From positions 820,001 through 884,000 of the forward strand of contig NZ_CP126115.1 of the NCBI RefSeq assembly GCF_030123505.1: a DNA stretch of 64,000 nucleotides, read 5' to 3'. The DNA comes from Neobacillus sp. YX16. GTDB lineage: Bacteria > Bacillota > Bacilli > Bacillales > Cytobacillaceae. Of the stretch, positions 1 through 9,193 are shown in pieces (within the stretch, counting starts at the first letter, position 1; each line of letters opens with the position of its first letter). The position numbers were made by a program, and so were the translations under genes. The notes beneath the pieces are model-generated. The model was not told where the DNA came from and searched no databases. It saw nothing but the letters and a program-made list of their open reading frames with translations.

Positions 1-223
1 CTAAAATATTCGCGAGGAAGAAAAGTATACTACCCTGCACATTTGCATGTAATACTTGCTGTTCAAATTCCATATTTTCCATCATTTCACCCTGACTAAT
101 ACCTTTCTTCTCATTCGCCTTCCGCATCTTTTCCATTTGCTCAACGTATCGATATTGAAAAGGTACTAAAATCAAAGATAATAGAATGTAGCCGCCAACA
201 ATTATTATAAATACTTTATCCAT
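1..223 (-). CDS. Small membrane protein, N-terminal part only (DUF3949-like)
   Basis: The gene reads off the left edge, so only about 74 N-terminal residues are visible. The start ATG at 223 is preceded by AAAGGGGG eight bases upstream. The protein begins with one hydrophobic segment (about residues 4-22), then a basic and glutamate-rich stretch containing QYRYVEQ and ISQGEMMENM, and ends in a second hydrophobic segment (ILFFLANIL). The pattern resembles the small Bacillus family DUF3949, but that match is from memory and only moderately sure. Function unknown. Confidence 0.6.
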   Translation of the reverse strand, partial: MDKVFIIIVGGYILLSLILVPFQYRYVEQMEKMRKANEKKGISQGEMMENMEFEQQVLHANVQGSILFFLANIL

Positions 224-248
224 CTAAAATTCCCCCTTTTAATAGTAA

Positions 249-455
249 TCATCCCCCGAAAAATAAATCAAGAATATTGGAGGAAGTGGACGACTTTTTG
301 TTATAGAATTCGGAATACCCGCATTTTTTACAGAAGATAACGATAAATGTGTTGTGTTGAACATCAAATATTTTTGATAATCCTGTTCCGGTCATGGCAA
401 CTTCCTTTTGACCAGTATCTCTAGACCCGCATTTTATACAGCCCTTTTCACTCAT
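249..455 (-). CDS. Zinc-ribbon nucleic-acid-binding protein (DUF2082 type)
   Basis: This 68-residue protein has two CxxC knuckles (CIKC near residue 6 and CKKC near residue 42) flanking GTGLSKIFDVQ and ending in GYSEFY. That order is the signature of the small zinc-ribbon family called nucleic-acid-binding protein containing Zn-ribbon (DUF2082). I chose the ATG at 455 and not the upstream ATG at 485 because GGGGGG lies six bases before it. Ligand and partners are unknown. Zinc binding by the four cysteines is inferred from the family. Confidence 0.75.
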   Translation of the reverse strand: MSEKGCIKCGSRDTGQKEVAMTGTGLSKIFDVQHNTFIVIFCKKCGYSEFYNKKSSTSSNILDLFFGG

Positions 456-592
456 TATAATCCCCCCAGCTATAATTATTTCCATTTATTTACGTATTGG
501 TTTTCAAAATGTTTCATATAATTCCACATTTTAGCTTGTCCCCTTACATGAAAAAAGGTAAAATGCAATAAAACTAGAAAAGAGGGATGAAC

Positions 593-781
593 GTGCCATT
601 TGATGTTTCAATGTTAGGTATGGGTTATTTCAGCCTAGAGGCTGCAGCCGTCGATAAGAGCCCAAGTGAAATGGTGATCACGGACGATAAGGAAGAAATC
701 TATTACATCGTTTCAAGAGAAGTTTATGAAGATGGGCCAAAACAAGAGGGATATAAAATTATCGTTAATGAAGGAGAATAA
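593..781 (+). CDS. Small acidic protein of unknown function
   Basis: A 62-residue acidic protein with no membrane segment or cysteine. The AGAGGG ribosome site abuts an ATG at 587, leaving no spacing, but sits six bases before the in-frame GTG at 593, which I therefore prefer. The C-terminal half (EEIYYIVSREVYEDG) looks like a small beta-rich fold. I do not recognise the family. A strong hairpin follows, so it is probably a single-gene unit. Confidence 0.6.
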   Translation: MPFDVSMLGMGYFSLEAAAVDKSPSEMVITDDKEEIYYIVSREVYEDGPKQEGYKIIVNEGE

Positions 782-810
782 TAACTCTTTCTGACTATCA
801 CCTAAATAAA

Positions 811-834
811 GCCGTATCGAGTTGTCGATACGGC
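811..834. terminator. Bidirectional hairpin terminator
   Basis: A 10-bp perfect stem GCCGTATCGA/TCGATACGGC with a GTTG loop lies between two convergent genes. Confidence 0.8.
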
Positions 835-838
835 TTCA

Positions 839-2674
839 TTATTTCTTTTTTAAAAAGGGATAAGACAGTCCTAATCCTAAAAAATATAAAATAACTAAAA
901 AGTAAACGGGAAGTAAATGAATAAAATCTGTATATCCAATATATAAATGCGTTCCAATTCCAGCGATAAACGCAGGTAAGGCTCCTATCGCAAGGGTATT
1001 CCAAATCCATCGTTCCCCTTTTCTAAAACCCCACAAGGAAAGCATTAGAATAAGCAAACCCACACTTATTAGGGCACTGCCAAACCCTGCTCGGTCATGT
1101 GCGATAACAGGAATCAAATTGTTACTAATACGATCTAACATTTGAGGTGACATACACAGGAAGTCTAAGTCAGTTGACACGAAAACTTTGGATACACCTA
1201 TCGTGGAAATCACTATACCGCCTGCTACTATTAGAAATCCTATAATAATAAACATGAGCTGTCCATAAAGACCGTATCTCCATGCTTTATCATTACTTCC
1301 ATGACTGGAAAAGGGGGGACCTGCCACTCTTTTACCTTCCCTAAAGCTAAAAAAATATATCGGCAATAAGATAAGCCAAAATAAACCGTGCAGCCAATCA
1401 AAGTAACCGTAACCGATAGAAAGAATGATGCCAATAAACCCTATGATAGCTGCACTATGAAAAGTAACTTTAGCCCAATGCATACCATTTTTAATTCCAT
1501 GACGAGCCATTTGGATATACAATATTCCCCCAGATAGCATGGTTCCAGCTAACGCCATTCTGTCATGTGCCATAAAAACGAGGATAAGTGGATTAACTTG
1601 TAAAATATCTGCCCTTGTTAGTCCGATAAAGGATTCATCTTAGGGAAGAATAATACTCGTAAGTGCAAAATATAAGGCAATGATCCCGCCAATTAGGATG
1701 GATAAACCAAATAGAAAGGACCAATACCAGTTTTGCTTGTTAATAGATCGGACTTCTTCATATAATAATCGTTCATGAATCCGTTTCGGTAATCCTGGAC
1801 CTGCTTTAACATAGCCTTCAGTTAACAACACTAAATCTGCACCAGCATGAACCAAGCGACAAGCTTCCTCTGGAGTCTCCACTCCGCCTGAGGTTATGAC
1901 TATTAACTCAGGGTTTTGGTCTTTAACTTGTTTAACCGTTTTAGTCAGGCATTCGTTTGTATTAGCAGCTTCATGCCAGTAGCTGTCCACAGATTGACGA
2001 GGAGCATTTACGACGATTCCACCAATACAAGCAGGCTCTATTAGTTCCCCTATTTCTGTTTCGTTAACTTCTTTTGATGAAATTGATACATAAATAGGAC
2101 GCTCCAGAGCTACTTCACTTTTATTAAGGCATGAGTTAATTTGATCACTTGTTATGATGAAAGCGTCCACAAAAGGTGTTAAATGCTGAACAATGATATC
2201 CCATTCATTTTTGTTAACCTGTTCATCTATCTTAGCGAACATAGGGATTTTAAAATTTAGGCTAGTTAATTTTTTAATGACTAGTTTTAGAGGAACCTTC
2301 TCTTGATGCTCAGAAAACAGAAATCTGCTATTTTCCATTCTGGGTTCTTTTACTGCTTTAGGTTCTTTCAGCACGATTGGTCCAATTTCGATAAATCCGA
2401 AGCCTAACTCTTGGAAGGCGTTAATGCCTGATAAATTAGGATCTATATGGCCGCTTAATCCAATGGGAGACGGAAATATAATTTGGTTCAATTCTTTTTG
2501 AAATTCCTGAGGGGGCTGCATATGTCCTAAAAAACCAATAAGTTTCCGGCCGCCAGGTATGGACGCAATGGTGCTCATGGATGTATGGATAAACTCTCGG
2601 CTTGTTTTCGGCCTCATTTTATCTAGTAACAGTCTCTTTAATGGGTGATATGACCAATCTGGCATAAACAACAC
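839..2674 (-). pseudogene. Dihydroorotate-dehydrogenase-like/membrane fusion protein, split by an in-frame TAA
   Basis: The N-terminal part (codons 1-344, 2674 down to 1643) is a flavin TIM barrel of the dihydroorotate dehydrogenase family: it has SPIGLSGHIDPN, a FGFIEIGPI segment and a late ITSGGVETPEEA phosphate-binding loop, then one membrane helix. The C-terminal part (to 839) is a 240-residue membrane domain with six or seven helices. Both are in the same frame, separated only by a TAA at 1642-1640; without it the junction would read ILP-x-DESFIGLTRADIL into MAHDRMALAGTM. Bacilli carry this fusion as one protein of about 600 residues (recalled, not searched). A single nonsense change is the simplest reading; sequencing error or readthrough is possible. 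It is not the pyrimidine-operon PyrD. Confidence 0.75.
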
Positions 2675-2847
2675 CTTCTAAATTTATCATTTGAAAAGCT
2701 CCTATCTTGGATAATAATAACAAGCAGTGTAGATTTTGTAAAATTACGAAAACTCAAGCGGTAAAAACGAATCAGACGTTTTATTAAAGTTTATTCATAA
2801 AAGAATAGACCTCTAGGAAACCCTAAATATAGGAAGGGGATGTGAAG

Positions 2848-3291
2848 GTGATTTTTTCTTTAAAAGGGGATGCCCACAAAGTTTTTCTGCGCTTGAAAAA
2901 AACGATTAATAATGGTGATACGATAAGGGAAACAAAGGAATTTAAAGAAATTGAAGAGATTCAAACTCTATATCTGTCTCTAGATAGTGATACACTGCAA
3001 TTAATTCATTACCGAATGATAAAAGAATACAATGGTTCCGGCATTATTCCAATCTTGGTATCCTCTGCTCCTTGGTTGTTATTACTGTTTTCGAAGCAAT
3101 TAGCATACTACCTATTCAAAGATGGATCCTGGCTTTGGGCCGCTTTTTGTATCGTCTACCTGCTGACGTTAGGTATAAGTGTATTGATCCATTTTTGCGA
3201 AAAAGCATGGGCAGCATTTCATATGGAAATCATTCAAGATATATTAAAGGATAGAAAAAACGAAAATGCTCAGGGACATTCTACAAACTAA
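2848..3291 (+). CDS. Membrane protein of unknown function, two helices
   Basis: About 147 residues. A charged N-terminal domain of about 65 residues (LRLKKTINNGDTIRETKEF) precedes two hydrophobic helices (about residues 72-90 and 98-118) and a charged tail. AGGAAGGGG ends at 2839: a GTG at 2842 is only two bases away while the in-frame GTG at 2848 has normal spacing, so I chose 2848. The end of the gene overlaps an inverted repeat (CTCAGGGACATT with ATGTGCCCTGAG) that may serve as terminator. I do not recognise the family. Confidence 0.6.
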   Translation: MIFSLKGDAHKVFLRLKKTINNGDTIRETKEFKEIEEIQTLYLSLDSDTLQLIHYRMIKEYNGSGIIPILVSSAPWLLLLFSKQLAYYLFKDGSWLWAAFCIVYLLTLGISVLIHFCEKAWAAFHMEIIQDILKDRKNENAQGHSTN

Positions 3292-3388
3292 TGTGCCCTG
3301 AGTCTTCATGTGCCTTCCAAAATTAAACTTTTTTTAATACTCGAATATCTGATATAGTAGTCTTTGAGATAGATAGGAGGACTACAAT

Positions 3389-4207
3389 ATGAAATGTTTC
3401 TCGATAGATTTAGACGGTACGCTTTTAAATTCTGAACATGATATATCTGAAGCTAACCTGCAAACCATCAATGAATTGCATGAACAGGGCCATGCTGTTA
3501 TTTTAAACACGGGCCGCGCTTATGCTGATGTCATTAAGATAGAAGGATTACAAAATTTAGAGATTCCTATTTTTTGTGTCAACGGATCTGTATTATTCTC
3601 AGAAAAAAGAGAACTTCTGTATGAGGCGACTATATCGATTGAAATGTACAAAGAACTGTTTCCAATCTTAAAGGGATTAGGTGTTGGGATTTTAGTCTAT
3701 ACCAATTATGGAGGCTTTCCGTCCACTTTACCGCCGCTGCATAAAAAGAGTAAAGAAGAACTCAATACTCTTTTTAAAGAATTCAACTATGATGAAATTC
3801 TTGAAAAAGATCAGTTGAAAATTTATAAATTAATCGCTTTAACACATCATGACGAATTAGAAAAAGTAGAAGAAGTTAAGAAGGCGCTAGAGGGTAAGTT
3901 TGATATTTCAATGGCATCTTCATTTCCAAATAATGTAGAAATCACTTCAAATGAAGCGCATAAAGGAAAAGCATTATTGCGATACCAGAAAATGATGAAT
4001 CTTAATTTCGAAGAGATTATTGCTTTTGGAGATGGCGGTAATGACCTTGCTATGTTCGAGGTAGCAACCACTTCTGTTGCAATGGCAAATGCACCGCTTC
4101 ATGTCCAGGAAAAGGCAGACATTATCACAAAATCGAATGACGAAGATGGATTTGCCCATGCAGTTCGTCATCTGCTAAATCTTCATACAGAAGCAGTCTT
4201 AAAATAA
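3389..4207 (+). CDS. Cof-type HAD-superfamily phosphatase
   Basis: A 272-residue cytoplasmic hydrolase of the Cof/YkrA-type HAD family (class IIB cap). Motif I DLDGTLL (Asp7 nucleophile and Asp9 acid/base) is at the N-terminus, the motif II threonine lies in LNTGR, the motif III lysine is in HKGKAL, and motif IV GDGGNDLAMF binds magnesium. Such enzymes remove phosphate from sugar phosphates, flavin or pyridoxal phosphate; the substrate cannot be told from sequence. AGGAGG lies eight bases before the ATG. It is monocistronic, ending at a T-tailed hairpin. Confidence 0.88.
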   Translation: MKCFSIDLDGTLLNSEHDISEANLQTINELHEQGHAVILNTGRAYADVIKIEGLQNLEIPIFCVNGSVLFSEKRELLYEATISIEMYKELFPILKGLGVGILVYTNYGGFPSTLPPLHKKSKEELNTLFKEFNYDEILEKDQLKIYKLIALTHHDELEKVEEVKKALEGKFDISMASSFPNNVEITSNEAHKGKALLRYQKMMNLNFEEIIAFGDGGNDLAMFEVATTSVAMANAPLHVQEKADIITKSNDEDGFAHAVRHLLNLHTEAVLK

Positions 4208-4210
4208 AAA

Positions 4211-4246
4211 AAGCCCAATTTCCTTTTTAATCGGAATTGGGCTTTT
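4211..4246 (+). terminator. Rho-independent terminator after the Cof phosphatase
   Basis: Stem AAGCCCAATTTCC/GGAATTGGGCTT followed by a T run. Confidence 0.85.
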
Positions 4247-4280
4247 ATTATTTTGCTATGTTAAAGCTAATTATTAATTT

Positions 4281-4438
4281 TGGCACTCTGTTGATTTGTG
4301 CGGAAGGCGCGAGACTCCTGCAGGAGTACGGGACAGGGGAGACCCCGCAGGTGCTTTAGCGCCGAGGAGGCTTCCCGAACCGCCTGCGGAAAGCGAAGCG
4401 CCTGGAGCACAAATCAACAGCCACGTTTAACAGTGCCA
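4281..4438. repeat. Palindromic intergenic repeat element (Bacillus bcr-like), full copy
   Basis: A GC-rich 158-bp block in AT-rich surroundings. Its outer ends are inverted repeats TGGCACT/AGTGCCA, with an inner pair GTTGATTTGTG (4290-4300) and CACAAATCAAC (4408-4418). The interior is itself a long imperfect palindrome (GACTCCTGCAGGAG, GCGCCGAGGAGGCTTCC). It codes for nothing obvious. Similar blocks are scattered between genes in many Bacillus genomes. It sits between two convergent genes and may act as terminator for fruA. A shortened relative lies at 20385-20447. Confidence 0.75.
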
Positions 4439-4443
4439 TTATA

Positions 4444-6315
4444 TTAATTGGTTACGGGCTTTTTCAAGAATCCCATTAATAATGCAGAAACAATTGATCC
4501 AATCACAACAGCTAATAAATACATTACCCAGCTGCCGTCTACAAGTGGAATAACGAACACGCCACCATGCGGGGCACGTAATCCGATACTGAACATCATC
4601 GATAAAGCACCGGCAATAGCTGAACCTGCCATAACAGATGGAATCACACGAAGTGGATCAGCTGCTGCAAATGGAATCGCTCCTTCGGTGATAAAAGATA
4701 ATCCCATAATATAGTTTACTTTTCCTGCTTCTTGATCTTGTTTGCTAAACTTTTTCTTAAATAATGTTGTAGCAATGGCAATGGCTAATGGAGGAACCAT
4801 ACCTGCAGCCATAATAGCAGCCATTGGTTCATAGACGCCATTTGCTAATAACCCAGTACCAAACACATAAGCTGCCTTGTTGACAGGGCCGCCCATATCA
4901 AAGGACATCATTAATCCTAAAATAATTCCAAGTAAAACAGCATTTCCTGTACCTAAACCAGATAACCACTCAGAAATAGCTGTATTTAGTGCACCAACAG
5001 GCTTATTAATAACAAATAACATAATGAATCCAGTTAAAGCGATTCCTAATAAAGGATATAATAAGATGGTTTTAATTCCTTCAAGAGAAGAAGGCATGCC
5101 AGATAGAAGCTTTTTCAATCCTACTACTAAATAACCTGCTAAGAAACCTGCAACAAGACCACCTAAGAAACCTGCTCCACCGCTAGTAGCGAGCATTCCG
5201 CCGACCATACCTGCTGCAAAACCTGGGCGATCAGCAATACTCATGGCGATAAATCCTGCTAAAATGGGAACCATTAAGGCAAAGGCATTTCCGCCGCCAA
5301 TTGTCATCAATGCTTCAGCAATAGGATGATAGGTTGGATCATTAGGATTTGCTGAATTAATTCCGAACATAAAGCTGATTGCGATTAAGATACCACCGCC
5401 GACAACGAACGGAAGCATATTAGAAACACCGTTCATTAAGTGCTTATAAATAGTAGAACCGACTCCTCTGCCAGCTTGTTCACTTTCCTGACTAGATTTG
5501 TCACTGCCGCTATAAATAGGAGCATCTTGCTTTAAAGCTCTTTCGATAAGTTCTTTTGGTTTACGAATACCATCCGCGACGGCAGTTTCAATTACATGCT
5601 TGCCATTAAAGCGGTTCATTTCAACTTTTGTATCAGCAGCCACAATAACGGCTACAGCATTTTCAATTTCTTCTGCTGTTAACACATTTTTAGCACCGCC
5701 GGAACCGTTTGTTTCAACCTTAATATCAACACCCATTTCTGCCGCTTTTGCTTTTAGCGAATCTGCAGACATATACGTGTGGGCAATACCAGTAGGACAA
5801 GCCGTTACAGCAACAATAAATTCTTTCTTCCCAGCCATGGATTGTTCTTCTTCTTTTTCTTCCTGATCATGAGAATTAATAATGGTTAAAACCTCATCGG
5901 CACTGCTAGCTTCTAAAAGCTGTTTGCGTACTTCATCTTTTAATAGAATGGTTGAAAGTCGAGAAAGTGCTTCTAAATGTGTATTGTTTGCCCCTTCTGT
6001 AGCTGCAATCATAAAGAAGAGGTGGGAAGGCTGACCATCAAGAGATTCATAGTTTACACCAGCTTTTGATCTCCCAAACGCAATCGCTGCATGTTTAACA
6101 GCGTTTGTTTTTGCATGTGGGATCGCAATACCTTCACCAATCCCTGTTGTACTTTGTTCTTCTCTATTTATAATGGCCTTTTTATATTCTGCGCGATTAC
6201 TTAACTTACCTGCATTATCTAGAACCGATACTAACTCTTCGATGGCGCCGGTTTTTGTTGTACTTGTTAATGAAAGGTTGATGGTTTCTTTTGTTAATAG
6301 CTCTGTAATCCTCAT
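4444..6315 (-). CDS. fruA: PTS fructose transporter, fused EIIA-EIIB-EIIC
   Basis: Imports fructose with phosphorylation to fructose 1-phosphate at the membrane. About 623 residues: EIIA (residues 1-145) with phospho-histidine motif AIPHAKTNAV; EIIB (about 165-265) with phospho-cysteine in VTACPTGIAHTYM; EIIC (about 300 to the end) with about eight to ten membrane helices and a conserved FITEGAIPFA loop. The start lies in a triple ATG overlapping the fruK stop; the third (6315) has the best spacing from AGGAGG, and 6321 would also work. It is the last gene of a fruR-fruK-fruA operon with translational coupling. The A-B-C order and length are standard for FruA. Confidence 0.95.
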   Translation of the reverse strand: MRITELLTKETINLSLTSTTKTGAIEELVSVLDNAGKLSNRAEYKKAIINREEQSTTGIGEGIAIPHAKTNAVKHAAIAFGRSKAGVNYESLDGQPSHLFFMIAATEGANNTHLEALSRLSTILLKDEVRKQLLEASSADEVLTIINSHDQEEKEEEQSMAGKKEFIVAVTACPTGIAHTYMSADSLKAKAAEMGVDIKVETNGSGGAKNVLTAEEIENAVAVIVAADTKVEMNRFNGKHVIETAVADGIRKPKELIERALKQDAPIYSGSDKSSQESEQAGRGVGSTIYKHLMNGVSNMLPFVVGGGILIAISFMFGINSANPNDPTYHPIAEALMTIGGGNAFALMVPILAGFIAMSIADRPGFAAGMVGGMLATSGGAGFLGGLVAGFLAGYLVVGLKKLLSGMPSSLEGIKTILLYPLLGIALTGFIMLFVINKPVGALNTAISEWLSGLGTGNAVLLGIILGLMMSFDMGGPVNKAAYVFGTGLLANGVYEPMAAIMAAGMVPPLAIAIATTLFKKKFSKQDQEAGKVNYIMGLSFITEGAIPFAAADPLRVIPSVMAGSAIAGALSMMFSIGLRAPHGGVFVIPLVDGSWVMYLLAVVIGSIVSALLMGFLKKPVTN

Positions 6316-6317
6316 CA

Positions 6318-7244
6318 TCATTCTCCTCTTGGGTTTGTCTTTTCTACTATTACTTGAGGGAGTAGGCCTTCCATTTGTTCGCGTGTGCATAATCCGATGG
6401 AAAAGGCAGTCGCGCTGCCAGCTGCCACACTAAAACGAAAAGCTTCTTCTATCGATTTTGTTTTTTCATAGGTTGCGATAAAACCGGCCACCATGGAATC
6501 CCCGGCACCCACTGAGCTTTTTACATCACCTTTTGGGCTAGTGGCGATTAAGGCGAGGTCCTTATTGATGAGGACAGCACCTTTTTCAGCAAGAGATACA
6601 ATCACATTTTGTGCGCCTTGTTTGATAAGCTCTCTGCCATAAGGAATGACCTCTTCACAAGAATTGATAACGGTATTAAATAAGTCACCCAGCTCGTGAT
6701 GATTTGGTTTTATTAGGAAGGGGTTTAATGGAAGTACCTTCTTAAGTAACTCACCTTCTGCATCAACAACGAATTTCGTGCCATTTTCATTACATAGCTT
6801 TACAAGCTCTTCATACGTACTTTCTGGCATAGTAGATGGAATACTGCCAGCGAGAACGAGGATATCTTCGCTTGTTAATTCTCGAATTTTTCCTTTCAAG
6901 GCATTCAAGTTTTCCTCTGTAATGTGAGGTCCTTTTGCATTAATTTCTGTTTCTTTTTCTGACTTAAGCTTTATATTGATTCTTGTGTCTTCATCGACCT
7001 TCACAAAGTCAGTGTTTATACCGTGTGCAGTTAAAAACTTTTCAATATAATTTCCAGTAAAACCACCTAAGAATCCAAGAGCATGACTGTCAACGTCTAA
7101 TCTTTTTAAAACTTGAGAAACATTAATTCCTTTTCCGCCTGGAAATTTGGTTTCGTTTTTTGTTCGGTTTAACTCACCGAGCGTTACCTGTTCTACTTCT
7201 ACGATATAATCAAGTGATGGGTTTAACGTAACTGTATATATCAT
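6318..7244 (-). CDS. fruK: 1-phosphofructokinase
   Basis: Phosphorylates fructose 1-phosphate from FruA to fructose 1,6-bisphosphate in the cytoplasm. The 308-residue PfkB-family protein has TLNPSLDY at the N-terminus, the glycine pair in FPGGKGINVSQVL that contacts substrate, and the C-terminal GAGDSMVAGF with the catalytic aspartate. Length is normal. The start ATG overlaps the fruR stop (ATGA), with GGTGG seven bases upstream, and its own stop overlaps the fruA start region, indicating tight coupling. Confidence 0.95.
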   Translation of the reverse strand: MIYTVTLNPSLDYIVEVEQVTLGELNRTKNETKFPGGKGINVSQVLKRLDVDSHALGFLGGFTGNYIEKFLTAHGINTDFVKVDEDTRINIKLKSEKETEINAKGPHITEENLNALKGKIRELTSEDILVLAGSIPSTMPESTYEELVKLCNENGTKFVVDAEGELLKKVLPLNPFLIKPNHHELGDLFNTVINSCEEVIPYGRELIKQGAQNVIVSLAEKGAVLINKDLALIATSPKGDVKSSVGAGDSMVAGFIATYEKTKSIEEAFRFSVAAGSATAFSIGLCTREQMEGLLPQVIVEKTNPRGE

Positions 7245-7990
7245 GATGTAACCACCTTAATTTTTGTTTTGCTGTGATAATGCTCCTGCGTAGCAGGGTC
7301 TAATTCATTTGTGATAATGGTTGCCAGATGTAAATCAGCAATTTTTGCAAAAGCAATTTCCGAGAATTTTGATTCATCCGAAACCACAAATGCTTCACGA
7401 GATAAAGAAATCGCTAATTTTTTGACCATTGCTTCTTCGGGATCGGGTGTGGTATAGCCAAATTGGGAGTGAATTCCGTTTACTCCCATAAAGCATTTAT
7501 CAAAACGATAATGTTCCAGACTATCTAATGCCCCGCGTCCAATTAAGGCTTTTGTTGTTGGCTTAGCATATCCACCTATTAAAAAAGTTTTTATATTTTT
7601 TTCAAGTAGTTCATTTACGTGTGTTAATCCGTTTGTTACTACCACGATGTTCTCTGGAAGGAAAGGAATCATTTCGAATATAGTGGAACCTGCATCTAAA
7701 TAGATACAGTCTCCTTCTTCCACTAAGCTACCGGCGTACTGTGCAATTTGACGTTTAGGTTGAAGGTTTTTGGAGGATTTCTCAATCATGCTTGGTTCCT
7801 GGAGCTTTCCTTGCAGCCTTGCAGCACCACCATGGACTCGCTTGAGAAATTTTCCTTCTTCTAGCTGTATAAGATCTCTTCGGATCGTGGACTCAGAGGA
7901 ATTTGTTAATTCCACGAGTTCTTGAAGTTTTACTGAATTTTTAACTTTTAATGCTTCTAATATAATTTGATGGCGTTCTGGCTCTAACAT
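7241..7990 (-). CDS. fruR: DeoR-family repressor of the fructose operon
   Basis: A 249-residue DeoR-type regulator and first gene of the fru operon. The N-terminal winged helix (residues 1-58) carries the family signature SESTIRRDLIQLE followed by VHGGA. The C-terminal sugar-phosphate-sensing domain has DAGSTIFEM and GVNGI. By family knowledge it represses until fructose 1-phosphate accumulates. AGGAGGCGG precedes the ATG. A cre-like site overlaps the ribosome-site region, so CcpA repression is likely too. Confidence 0.92.
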   Translation of the reverse strand: MLEPERHQIILEALKVKNSVKLQELVELTNSSESTIRRDLIQLEEGKFLKRVHGGAARLQGKLQEPSMIEKSSKNLQPKRQIAQYAGSLVEEGDCIYLDAGSTIFEMIPFLPENIVVVTNGLTHVNELLEKNIKTFLIGGYAKPTTKALIGRGALDSLEHYRFDKCFMGVNGIHSQFGYTTPDPEEAMVKKLAISLSREAFVVSDESKFSEIAFAKIADLHLATIITNELDPATQEHYHSKTKIKVVTS

Positions 7991-8002
7991 TTTTACCGCC
8001 TC

Positions 8003-8016
8003 CTAAAACGCTTTCA
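8003..8016 (-). promoter_or_regulatory. cre-like CcpA site upstream of fruR
   Basis: On the minus strand it reads TGAAAGCGTTTTAG, matching 12 of 14 positions of TGWNANCGNTNWCA. It lies just upstream of the fruR ribosome site, where bound CcpA would block the fru operon. Confidence 0.6.
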
Positions 8017-8110
8017 TTTTCTTCTATTTTCATTTTACAACTGAAGTCTTCAAAAATCAATCACAAAAATTCATAATCATTCTTTTTCGTTCAAAAAACT
8101 CCAAATAAAA

Positions 8111-8132
8111 AAGGATGCCTTTTAGCATCCTT
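8111..8132 (-). terminator. Terminator of the SCP2-like gene
   Basis: Stem AAGGATGC/GCATCCTT with a T-rich tail on the minus strand, about 30 bases after the SCP2-like stop codon. Confidence 0.75.
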
Positions 8133-8159
8133 GTAACAGATAGTATTTCCAAAATAAAA

Positions 8160-8525
8160 TTAAAAAGGTTCTCTAATATTGTATCGTCTTAAAATGGTTT
8201 CAATCCTCATGGCAGTACTTAAGTTCCCTAACACTCGAACTCTTCCTGTTAGCAGCGCCATCGTTCCACTTTGTTTTCCTAGAACAAATTTCTTAAAGCT
8301 ATCGTACGACAATTGCATCGTACAGGTAGGGGTAGTTTCGATTCCTTTTTTAATCGTAAGTTTTCCATAATTAAAATAATGCTGGTAGGTTCCCTTTTCC
8401 TCCCCATAAACGTCTTACTGAACAACAGCATTAAAACCTTGAATAGGGTTGGGATTTTGATTGAAGATTTCTTCGATTCTTTCCATTAGGTCTTCTAAAG
8501 AATACTCTCTTATTGCTTTCACCAT
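8160..8525 (-). pseudogene. SCP2 sterol-binding-domain protein, interrupted by in-frame TAA
   Basis: Translating the minus strand from the ATG at 8525 (AGGGGGAATTGCTAA upstream) gives a 121-residue SCP2-like lipid-binding domain: IQGFNAVVQ, then a TAA at 8417-8415 (codon 37), then DVYGEEKGTYQHYFNYGKL, TCTMQLSYDSFKKFVLGK and ALLTGRVRVLGNLSTAMRI, the typical SCP2 core and C-terminal helix. The stop falls where the family has a variable residue, so a single base change (for example CAA or TAT to TAA) explains it. The gene otherwise has a ribosome site and terminator, suggesting recent inactivation, an error, or readthrough. Confidence 0.72.
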
Positions 8526-8760
8526 TTAGCAATTCCCCCTAGAAATTAGTAAAACCCACGCATATTTCATAGTTTAATAATAATAATTGGAGGCTGTGAA
8601 GGGGGTGAAAGTTTTCTGAACTTTTTAGATTCTTCACGCTTTTGAGAATTAAAACAGTTTTAGTTAAAAATATAGATATATTTGAAACCTTATTGAGTAT
8701 AATACGTATATGTACAGGTAGCGGTATTGTAAAAAATTTTTATAGATAGGAAGAATAAAT

Positions 8761-9045
8761 TTGGGCACAAATATAATGGTAGTAGCAAATTATATCTATG
8801 ATATTTACTATTGGTTAATTTTGATTAATATTTTTGGATCTTGGTTTCCGCAATTTCAAACGAGTAAAGTTGGCCTCTTGATAGGGAGACTTGTTAATCC
8901 GTACTTGTCTGTCTTTAGAAAATTTATCCCGCCTCTAGGTATGATTGACTTTTCACCAATCATTGCGATTTTGGCCTACAGCTTTATCGGGAGATTTGCT
9001 CTAGCAGGTCTACAGCAGCTGTTAATCATGGCAGGTGCCTTTTAA
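8761..9045 (+). CDS. YggT-family membrane protein
   Basis: About 94 residues with two hydrophobic segments and the YggT/YlmG pattern: ILINIFGSWFP, GLLIGRLVNPYLSVFRKFIPP and then IDFSPIIAILAY. The family is associated with membrane and division-site organisation, but no biochemical role is established. The TTG at 8761 lies seven bases after AGGAAG; an in-frame ATG at 8776 is the alternative. It is monocistronic, closing at a strong hairpin. Confidence 0.88.
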   Translation: MGTNIMVVANYIYDIYYWLILINIFGSWFPQFQTSKVGLLIGRLVNPYLSVFRKFIPPLGMIDFSPIIAILAYSFIGRFALAGLQQLLIMAGAF

Positions 9046-9064
9046 TTAATTATGAAATGGAAGC

Positions 9065-9102
9065 TAGGGCTTTACTTACATTTAGGTGTAGGTAAAGCCC
9101 TA
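9065..9102. terminator. Hairpin terminator after yggT-like gene
   Basis: Long stem TAGGGCTTTAC/GTAAAGCCCTA with inner TACA/TGTA pairing. Confidence 0.75.
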
Positions 9103-9193
9103 TTTCTATCATATTTATCAGAAAATATTAGTATCACTTAACTGGTAATTTAAGGTATTCTAAAAAATAGGATGATGAAAGGGGGAGATTTTG

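Noticed and set aside
8179..8370. 63-codon plus-strand frame
   Set aside because: Antisense shadow of the SCP2-like pseudogene, which has clear family motifs on the minus strand.
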